Positions 17,115 to 22,870 of a stretch of 33,185 bases of DNA are shown here, piece after piece. The DNA lies in NCBI GenBank assembly GCA_937926215.1, contig CALEYA010000111.1:1-33185 (forward strand). Direction: 5' to 3'. Under the pieces are notes generated by a model. The model saw only the letters and a program-made list of their open reading frames with translations. It had not been told where the DNA came from and did not search any database. This DNA is from an uncultured Croceitalea sp. (GTDB lineage Bacteria; Bacteroidota; Bacteroidia; Flavobacteriales; Flavobacteriaceae). Made by a program: the position numbers and the translations under genes. Position 1 is the stretch's first letter; the number at the start of each line of letters is the position of its first letter.

Positions 17115-17735
17115 TTAGGCCGTTTTGGCAAATGCCTTCTTATTAAAGAAAATCAATATGCCTACCCCAGTGCTGATGGCTGTATCGGCAATGTTAAAAA
17201 TTGGGTCAAAGAAAGAAAAGGAATTTCCCCCAAAATAGGGAATCCATTCCGGCCATGTAGCATTTTTAATTATAGGAAAATAGAGCATATCCACAACCTT
17301 GCCATAAAATAATTTTCCATAAGGATCATTGGAAAAAAGCGTGGCGACCTCTTGATTGCTTTCATTGAACAGAACGCCGTAAAATATAGAATCTATGATA
17401 TTGCCCAGCGCTCCCGCGAATATGAGCGAAACGGCCAAGATAAGTACTTTGGGGGATTTTTTCTTGATGATATCGAACAACCAATATCCAATACCGCCAA
17501 TGGCAAAAATTCTAAAAACGGTCAAAAAAAGTTTCCCTGCGCTGTCCGATATCGGTAAGATATCGCTAAGCTTTGTACCCCAGGCGGCACCTTCATTTTC
17601 TATAAACAATATCTTGAACCAGCTGAATACTTCAACCGACTCTTGATACATAAAATGGGTCTTAATATAAATTTTGCTTAGCTGGTCGATCACTAGGATG
17701 ATTACGACCAGAATTAGGGATTTTTTCAAACTCAT
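17115..17735 (-). CDS. lspA: Lipoprotein signal peptidase (signal peptidase II)
   Basis: A 206-residue inner-membrane aspartyl protease that removes signal peptides from prolipoproteins after lipid attachment. Motifs: DQLSK (17-21), FIENEGAAWG (44-53), GALGNIIDSI with catalytic Asp115, VVDM (147-150) and FNIADTAIS with catalytic Asp184. Four hydrophobic helices are visible. It is longer than E. coli LspA (164), with an extra loop at about 120-147 and 155-175, as is usual for Bacteroidota. I start at ATG 17735; upstream TTG codons at 17744 and 17741 extend the frame but are less likely. A TATTTTTG box lies 20 bp upstream (17755-17762), suggesting its own promoter. The many lipoproteins here (M23, 22419, 29162) would be substrates. 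Confidence 0.95.
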   Translation of the reverse strand: MSLKKSLILVVIILVIDQLSKIYIKTHFMYQESVEVFSWFKILFIENEGAAWGTKLSDILPISDSAGKLFLTVFRIFAIGGIGYWLFDIIKKKSPKVLILAVSLIFAGALGNIIDSIFYGVLFNESNQEVATLFSNDPYGKLFYGKVVDMLYFPIIKNATWPEWIPYFGGNSFSFFDPIFNIADTAISTGVGILIFFNKKAFAKTA

Positions 17736-17754
17736 TTGCAACAACTAGATTCGG

Positions 17755-17762
17755 CAAAAATA
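17755..17762 (-). promoter_or_regulatory. -7 box upstream of lspA
   Basis: Minus-strand TATTTTTG matches TAnnTTTG and lies 20 bp before the lspA ATG, just past the stop codon of the upstream adhesin-like gene. No clear -33 partner. Confidence 0.4.
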
Positions 17763-17768
17763 GCCATA

Positions 17769-18392
17769 TTATTTGGGATTGGTGACTTTGATATCCCCTT
17801 CTATTGACGCCAATATAAAAGAAGTATTCCCTATAGGTAAGGGCACTAAGGCTACCTTGCCGTAAATACTGTTCGCTTGTACGTTTCCTTCTTCAGTTAG
17901 CACTAGGATATTTCCTTTCTGGGTTTTTACCTCAACGTTTTCCTTAACACCGTTCAAGGTGCAATCGCCATTGGCGAGTACGATCTTTAATGTTTCGTAA
18001 TTGCCGCGTGCATTGACCTTGGTATTGGAACCAAAAACGTCTACTTGGCTATATTCCGGGACGCTTATGGTTAATGCTATCGAGATGACTTTGTGCGCAC
18101 TTAATTTATCGTTTGGATGTTTAAAATTTGGAAGGAAAGAAGCCCCAACCAAAACGGTATTGCCGTTTTCTTCTAGATTAATAGCCAGGTCTTTCTTGTA
18201 TTCCCCCTCTATTGCCGCTTCCACCACAAGTTCTTTTCCGGTAGTAGTCTTAAGCTCCAAGACATAACAGTTTTTGGCATCAATCTGAACGTATTGCTTT
18301 TCAGGATTGATAATGGTCTTTCGCACCAATTTTTGGGAAAACCCCAATTGGTGGCATGCGAGCAGACAAGATATAGCTAGGAGGTGTTTCAT
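17769..18392 (-). CDS. Exported adhesin-like beta-repeat protein (DUF4097/GIN-domain type)
   Basis: A 207-residue protein with signal peptide 1-19 (MKHLLAISCLLACHQLGFS) and a body of short beta-strand repeats (for example TKVNARGNYETLKIVLANGD, CTLNGVKENVEVKTQKGNI, VQANSIYGKVALVPLP, SIEGDIKVTNPK), like the right-handed beta-helix of DUF4097/head-GIN proteins. That family is probably cell-surface or periplasmic; no enzyme motif is seen. The frame extends upstream to 18443, but those 17 residues would run through the hairpin terminator at 18393-18416 and overlap the TraR/DksA gene. The ATG at 18392 gives a perfect signal peptide, so I chose it. It lies between the ileS-traR pair and lspA on the same strand. 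Confidence 0.75.
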   Translation of the reverse strand: MKHLLAISCLLACHQLGFSQKLVRKTIINPEKQYVQIDAKNCYVLELKTTTGKELVVEAAIEGEYKKDLAINLEENGNTVLVGASFLPNFKHPNDKLSAHKVISIALTISVPEYSQVDVFGSNTKVNARGNYETLKIVLANGDCTLNGVKENVEVKTQKGNILVLTEEGNVQANSIYGKVALVPLPIGNTSFILASIEGDIKVTNPK

Positions 18393-18416
18393 CAAAAAAA
18401 CGCCCGAAGGCGTTTT
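18393..18416 (-). terminator. UUCG-loop intrinsic terminator after the ileS-TraR pair
   Basis: On the minus strand, AAAACGCC-TTCG-GGCGTTTT forms an 8-bp stem (18397-18416) with the very stable UUCG tetraloop, extended by T residues to 18394. It begins one base after the TAG stop of the TraR/DksA-like gene and ends just before the ATG of the next gene, so read-through to the adhesin gene would be attenuated. Confidence 0.88.
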
Positions 18417-18417
18417 G

Positions 18418-18801
18418 CTATTTTTGCATGTTTTTTGCTTCAATACTCAACGTAGCATGTGGCACCAGCTTTAAACGCTCCTTATTGATCAACTTGCCGG
18501 TTACACGGCAAATACCATAGGTTTTGTTTTCAATACGCAAAAGGGCGTTCTTAAGATCCCGGATAAATTTCTCCTGTCTAATGGCCAATTGGGTATTGGC
18601 CTCTTTGCTCATGGTTTCGGAACCCTCCTCAAAGGCCTTAAAGGTTGGTGACGTATCGTCCGTACCATTGTTGCCATCATTCATATAGGCACTTTTCAAT
18701 AGCTCCAAATGGTTTTTCGCTTTTTCTATTTTTTCCTCTATCAAGACCTTAAACTCCCCAAGGTCTTTATCCGAATATCTTACTTTTAAATCTTCTGCCA
18801 T
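18418..18801 (-). CDS. TraR/DksA-family regulator with degenerate zinc finger
   Basis: A 127-residue protein with an N-terminal coiled-coil (about 12-95) and a C-terminal DksA-type domain. Proteins of this family enter the RNA polymerase secondary channel and modulate initiation, often with ppGpp. The canonical finger is C-x2-C-x17-C-x2-C. Here it reads YGICRVTGKLINKERLKLVPHATLSIEAK: C98 is kept, but the other three positions are T101, S119 and A122, so zinc binding is not expected. The fold around it (GKLINKERLKLVPHAT) is well conserved, and such Cys-poor forms are, to my knowledge, common in Bacteroidota. It starts 2 bp after the ileS stop, is co-transcribed with ileS, and is followed at once by the UUCG terminator. 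Confidence 0.92.
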   Translation of the reverse strand: MAEDLKVRYSDKDLGEFKVLIEEKIEKAKNHLELLKSAYMNDGNNGTDDTSPTFKAFEEGSETMSKEANTQLAIRQEKFIRDLKNALLRIENKTYGICRVTGKLINKERLKLVPHATLSIEAKNMQK

Positions 18802-18803
18802 TT

Positions 18804-21800
18804 TTAATGTTTTTGGATAAACAATTTAGTGTTCACGTCGTCAAAAGCAATTTCCGTGCCTTTGTCCAACTGTTCTTCATATTTCAGTTCTGTGGTTAGT
18901 GTTTCACTTTTCAAATACTGTTCGTTGTTGGCTACCGCCTTTTCTACCAGGCCGTCCTTTAAAATGCTCAATGCGATTTTATCGGTTACCTCAAATCCAG
19001 AATCTTTTCTAAGGTTCTGGATCCTATTGACCAATTCCCTTGCAATACCTTCGTTTTTAAGGGTTTCATCAATAGTAATATCCAATGCGACCGTTAAAGG
19101 TCCGGAACTGGCCACAAGCCACCCTTCAATATCTTGAGAGGTAATTTCTACATCAGACAACTGTAAAATAATACTTTTATTATCTAATGGCACGGATAAT
19201 TCGCCTTCTTGTTCAATTTTTTGGATGTCTTCCTTTTTTAAACCATTGATCGCTGTTGATACGGCCTTCATATCCTTTCCGAATTTTGGACCCAAAACCT
19301 TAAAATTAGGTTTGATCTGTTTTACCAAAATCGATGAGGCATCATCCATCAAATCTATTTGTTTTACATTGACTTCAGATTTGATGAGGTCCGCAACCGC
19401 TTCAATGGCCTCCCGTTGTTCTTGGTTGAGCACGGGCACCATAATCTTCTGCAAAGGTTGGCGCACTTTGATTTTTTCCTTTTGACGTATGGATAACACC
19501 AAGGATGCTATCTTTTGCGCGGTCTGCATCTTATTTTCCAAACTTGGGTTTACAATGGTGTTGTCATGGGTTGGAAAGTTGGCCAGGTGAACGCTCTGCA
19601 AATTTTCTTTGCCGGTAGCGGTGTCCAAATCTTTATAGAGTTTGTCCGTAAAGAAAGGCGCTATAGGCGCAGCTAGCTTTGCAACCGTTTGCAAACAGGT
19701 ATATAGGGTTTGGTATGCCGCAATTTTATCATGCTGATAATCGCCTTTCCAAAAACGCCTTCTGCTTAGTCGTACGTACCAATTGCTTAAATTTTCTTGC
19801 ACAAAATCCGAAATTACCCTTGCGGCCCTTGTGGGCTCATAGTCCGCATAGGCTTCGTCCACTTTTTTAATGGCGGTATGTAGTTCAGATAATATCCATT
19901 GATCTAACTCTGGCCTATCTTCTAGTGGAATTTCCTGCTCCGCATAGCTAAAACCATCAATATTGGCGTACAAGGAAAAGAAGGAATAGGTATTGTATAA
20001 GGTGCCAAAGAACTTCCGCTTGACTTCTATAATACCATCAATGTCAAATTTAAGGTTGTCCCATGGGTTTGCATTGGAGATCATATACCATCTGGTAGCA
20101 TCTGCACCATGTTCCGGTAGGGTGATGAATGGATCAACGGCATTGCCCAATCTCTTGGACATTTTTTTGCCTTCCTTGTCCAAAACAAGTCCGTTGGAGA
20201 CGACATTTTTGTACGAAACGGTATCAAATACCATGGTTGCGATAGCGTGCAGCGTATAGAACCATCCCCGTGTTTGGTCAACACCTTCGGCGATGAAATC
20301 CGCAGGAAAGGTTTTGCCTTCATCGATCAAATCCTTGTTCTCAAAAGGGTAGTGCCACTGTGCGTAGGGCATGGAACCACTATCAAACCAGACATCGATA
20401 AGGTCCGCTTCCCGTTTCATGGGTTTGCCGGTCGGCGACACCAACACGATTTGATCCACAATATTTTTGTGTAAATCTATTTTATCATAATTAGCCTCGC
20501 TCATATCACCCACGGTAAAATCCGCAAAAATATCGCGTGCTAAGACTCCCGCCTCAATGGCTTTGGCCATCTCAGCTTTTAGTTCCGCCACGGAACCGAT
20601 CATGAGTTGCTCTTGACCATCTTCCGTTCTCCATATGGGTAACGGAATACCCCAATACCTGGAGCGCGATAGGTTCCAATCATTGGCATTGGCCAACCAA
20701 TTTCCAAAACGGCCTTCCCCTGTGGCTTTGGGTTTCCAGTTGATGGTCTGGTTCAACTCAAACATACGGTCTTTGATATCCGTTACTTTAATGAACCAGG
20801 AATCCAAGGGGTAATATAGAATAGGTTTGTCCGTACGCCAACAGTTGGGATAACTGTGCACATACTTTTCAACTTTAAATGCCTTATTTTCCTCTTTTAA
20901 TTTTATGGCAATCTCAACATCAATGGAACGCTCTGGGGCGTTACCATCTTCGTAATATTCGTTCTTTACATATTTGCCGCCAAACTCCTTAAGTTCTGGT
21001 CTAAATTTTCCTTGCAGGTCCACCAACGGAACGGCATTATTGTTTTCATCAAGGACCAACATTGGGGGAATCTCCGGCTGGGCCAGTTTGGCAACAAGGG
21101 CATCGTCTGCCCCAAAAGTGGGTGCCGTATGCACAATACCTGTTCCATCCTCCGTAGTAACAAAATCCCCGGCAATAACCCTAAAAGCATTTTCAGCGTT
21201 TTGATAGGGTGATGCATAATCGATGAGCTGCTCGTACCTTATTTCCAGTAAATCGGAACCTTTACAAGCTGCAGCTACCAGAAACGGAATTTTCTTGTCT
21301 CCTTTTTTATAGTCCGATAGCACCGAAACCTCTTGGGTTTCTTCGTATTTCCCGCTAAATTGTTTGCCCACTAAGTTTTTGGCAAGCACTACTTGGATGG
21401 GCTTAAAAGTATATTGGTTAAAAGTCCTGACTAAAACATAATCGATCTTGGGACCTACTGTTAATGCGGTGTTAGATGGTAATGTCCATGGTGTGGTCGT
21501 CCAAGCCAGAAAATAGGCGTCTCCAAAACCCCCTCCACCTTTGGCACCTTCCCCAAGGGAGGAATCCAAACCAAAAGCATCCAAAATTGATTTCCCCCCT
21601 TTGGGGGCTAGGGGGCTTTTAAATTGGGCCGTTACCGTAGTGTCCGTAACATCTTGATAGGTGCCAGGTTGGTTCAACTCATGCGAGCTAAGGCCCGTAC
21701 CCGCTTTTGGGGAGTAGGGTTGAATGGTGTACCCTTTATAAATCAACCCTTTGTCATAAATCTGTTTGAGCAACCACCATACAGACTCCATGTATTTGGA

Positions 21801-22256
21801 TTTGTAGGTGATGTAAGGGTCGTCCATATCTACCCAATAGCCTACTTTTTCGGTCATTTCGTTCCAAACGTCCGTATAGCGCATGACTGCTTTTTTACAG
21901 GCCGCATTGTATTCTTCTACCGTGATTTTTGTGCCTATATCCTCTTTGGTAATCCCCAATTCCTTTTCTACACCAAGTTCTATGGGCAAACCGTGCGTAT
22001 CCCAGCCTGCTTTGCGTTTTACTTGATAGCCTTTCATGGTTTTATACCTAGGAAAAATATCCTTAATGGTCCGTGCCATGACATGGTGTATGCCGGGCAT
22101 TCCGTTTGCAGATGGAGGCCCTTCGTAGAAAACATAGGGCTCTTTGCCTTCCCTAGAAGAAATGCTTTTTTCAAAGATGTTGTTCTCCTTCCAATAGGCC
22201 AGTATTTCATCGGCTACTTTTGGGAGGTCCAATCCGCTATATTCTGCAAACTTCAT
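18804..22256 (-). CDS. ileS: Isoleucyl-tRNA synthetase with swapped GxHH signature and repeat-derived insert
   Basis: A 1150-residue class I synthetase that charges tRNA-Ile. The catalytic domain is split by the editing (CP1) domain, which has the hallmark WTTTPWTLPSNTAL just after residue 246. KMSKR is at 698-702. The first class I signature, usually HxGH after NGxP, reads NGMPGIHHVMA (52-60): positions one and three are swapped (GxHH). Residues 214-244 (starting SPLAPKGGKSILDAFG) are low-complexity and Gly-rich and come from a 96-bp palindromic repeat inserted in frame at 21525-21620. The overall length and lack of a C-terminal zinc-Cys cluster suggest the eukaryote-like IleS2 class, by inference. 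The TraR/DksA gene follows 2 bp downstream; a -7 box lies 30 bp upstream (22286-22293). Confidence 0.97.
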   Translation of the reverse strand: MKFAEYSGLDLPKVADEILAYWKENNIFEKSISSREGKEPYVFYEGPPSANGMPGIHHVMARTIKDIFPRYKTMKGYQVKRKAGWDTHGLPIELGVEKELGITKEDIGTKITVEEYNAACKKAVMRYTDVWNEMTEKVGYWVDMDDPYITYKSKYMESVWWLLKQIYDKGLIYKGYTIQPYSPKAGTGLSSHELNQPGTYQDVTDTTVTAQFKSPLAPKGGKSILDAFGLDSSLGEGAKGGGGFGDAYFLAWTTTPWTLPSNTALTVGPKIDYVLVRTFNQYTFKPIQVVLAKNLVGKQFSGKYEETQEVSVLSDYKKGDKKIPFLVAAACKGSDLLEIRYEQLIDYASPYQNAENAFRVIAGDFVTTEDGTGIVHTAPTFGADDALVAKLAQPEIPPMLVLDENNNAVPLVDLQGKFRPELKEFGGKYVKNEYYEDGNAPERSIDVEIAIKLKEENKAFKVEKYVHSYPNCWRTDKPILYYPLDSWFIKVTDIKDRMFELNQTINWKPKATGEGRFGNWLANANDWNLSRSRYWGIPLPIWRTEDGQEQLMIGSVAELKAEMAKAIEAGVLARDIFADFTVGDMSEANYDKIDLHKNIVDQIVLVSPTGKPMKREADLIDVWFDSGSMPYAQWHYPFENKDLIDEGKTFPADFIAEGVDQTRGWFYTLHAIATMVFDTVSYKNVVSNGLVLDKEGKKMSKRLGNAVDPFITLPEHGADATRWYMISNANPWDNLKFDIDGIIEVKRKFFGTLYNTYSFFSLYANIDGFSYAEQEIPLEDRPELDQWILSELHTAIKKVDEAYADYEPTRAARVISDFVQENLSNWYVRLSRRRFWKGDYQHDKIAAYQTLYTCLQTVAKLAAPIAPFFTDKLYKDLDTATGKENLQSVHLANFPTHDNTIVNPSLENKMQTAQKIASLVLSIRQKEKIKVRQPLQKIMVPVLNQEQREAIEAVADLIKSEVNVKQIDLMDDASSILVKQIKPNFKVLGPKFGKDMKAVSTAINGLKKEDIQKIEQEGELSVPLDNKSIILQLSDVEITSQDIEGWLVASSGPLTVALDITIDETLKNEGIARELVNRIQNLRKDSGFEVTDKIALSILKDGLVEKAVANNEQYLKSETLTTELKYEEQLDKGTEIAFDDVNTKLFIQKH
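21525..21620. repeat. 96-bp palindromic repeat inserted in frame in ileS
   Basis: The ends are inverted copies: AAAACCCCCT (21525-21534) and AGGGGGCTTTT (21610-21620), 10 of 11 matching with one gap. Inside are CCCCC-TTT-GGGGG (21595-21607) and CCTT-CCCC-AAGG (21547-21558). Length is exactly 32 codons, so the reading frame is kept. Composition (C/G runs) is unlike the rest of ileS. The element falls in the variable loop just before the editing-domain WTTTPWTLPSN motif, where family members differ in length. Confidence 0.75.
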
Positions 22257-22285
22257 AAGGCTTTCATTCTGGATTTACAAGTTTG

Positions 22286-22293
22286 CAAAAATA
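22286..22293 (-). promoter_or_regulatory. -7 box upstream of ileS
   Basis: Minus-strand TATTTTTG fits TAnnTTTG, 30 bp before the ileS ATG, giving a leader of about 20-25 nt. No T-box or other leader structure is seen. A -33 TTG is not evident. Confidence 0.4.
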
Positions 22294-22359
22294 AAAATTT
22301 ACACGGAATTAGGTAGTATTCAGTGACCTAAATGAAAAGTACGTGTCTTATTTTTATAA

Positions 22360-22388
22360 ATACGTCTAAAAACGATTTTTAAACGTAT
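22360..22388. promoter_or_regulatory. 13-3-13 inverted repeat upstream of the LEA-like lipoprotein gene
   Basis: ATACGTCTAAAAA (22360-22372) and TTTTTAAACGTAT (22376-22388) are inverted copies with one mismatch and a 3-bp spacer, 30 bp upstream of the ATG at 22419. Without a T-tract it is not a terminator. The symmetry suits a dimeric regulator, or a 5'-UTR hairpin. Confidence 0.45.
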
Positions 22389-22418
22389 ATCTTGTCAACA
22401 AACATAAAACCTATTAAA

Positions 22419-22820
22419 ATGAAAAAAGTAGTACTGGCCGTTTTGGCACTAGTAATCACAACATCGGCGTTAACGTCTTGCAAAGAGGCTGCAAAGAAAG
22501 CGGAAGATGCTGCAGAGGCAACTGAAAATGCAATGGAGGAAGCAGGAGAAGACCTTAAAGAAGCAGGAGAGGATGCCATGGATAAAGCCAAAGAAGTGGG
22601 AGATGATATGAAAGAAGCCGGCGAAAAGGCAATGGATAGTATCAAAGCAGCTGGAGAAGGCGCTATGGACAAAGCTAAGGAAATGGGAGATGATGCCATG
22701 GACAAAGCAAAAGAGATGGGTGACGATGCCAAAGATGCTATGGACAAAGCAGGTGACGATATGAAAAAGAAAGCGGATGAAATGGCCAAGAAAGCGGAAG
22801 ACGCTGTTCAGGACCATTAA
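22419..22820 (+). CDS. Small lipoprotein with LEA/apolipoprotein-like 11-residue repeats
   Basis: A 133-residue protein. Signal peptide with lipobox LTSC (Cys21) at 1-21 (MKKVVLAVLALVITTSALTS), then an all-helical, highly charged, Ala-rich tail built on 11-residue units such as AMDKAKEMGDD, repeated twice in a row and in diverged form throughout. There is no aromatic residue after the signal peptide and no Cys after Cys21. The pattern matches amphipathic 11-mer helices of LEA and YtxH-like proteins, linked to desiccation, osmotic or envelope stress, though that role is inferred. ATG 22419 is chosen over an upstream TTG at 22392 because it starts the signal peptide exactly. An inverted repeat (22360-22388) precedes it and a shared bidirectional terminator (22842-22869) follows. 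Adjacent repeats differ mainly at third codon positions, so selection acts on the protein. Confidence 0.88.
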   Translation: MKKVVLAVLALVITTSALTSCKEAAKKAEDAAEATENAMEEAGEDLKEAGEDAMDKAKEVGDDMKEAGEKAMDSIKAAGEGAMDKAKEMGDDAMDKAKEMGDDAKDAMDKAGDDMKKKADEMAKKAEDAVQDH

Positions 22821-22841
22821 ATTTTTGCCCAAAAAACTTAG

Positions 22842-22869
22842 AAAAACCCGGCCATCGCCGGGTTTTTTT
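22842..22869. terminator. Bidirectional intrinsic terminator
   Basis: ACCCGGC-CATC-GCCGGGT (22846-22863) has a 7-bp GC-rich stem, with seven T residues on the plus side (22863-22869) and five A residues (22842-22846) giving T on the minus side. It lies between the converging stops of the lipoprotein (22820) and the TonB receptor (22871) and can serve both. Confidence 0.92.
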
Positions 22870-22870
22870 G

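Noticed and set aside
17736-17744. TTG start for lspA
   Set aside because: Only TTG codons precede ATG 17735, which already gives the family N-terminus.
22392-22418. TTG start for the LEA-like lipoprotein
   Set aside because: ATG 22419 begins the signal peptide exactly; the upstream nine codons have no support.
22379-22832. Two long minus-strand frames over the LEA-like lipoprotein
   Set aside because: Repetitive antisense shadows of an 11-residue repeat gene; the plus-strand frame has signal peptide, lipobox and terminator.
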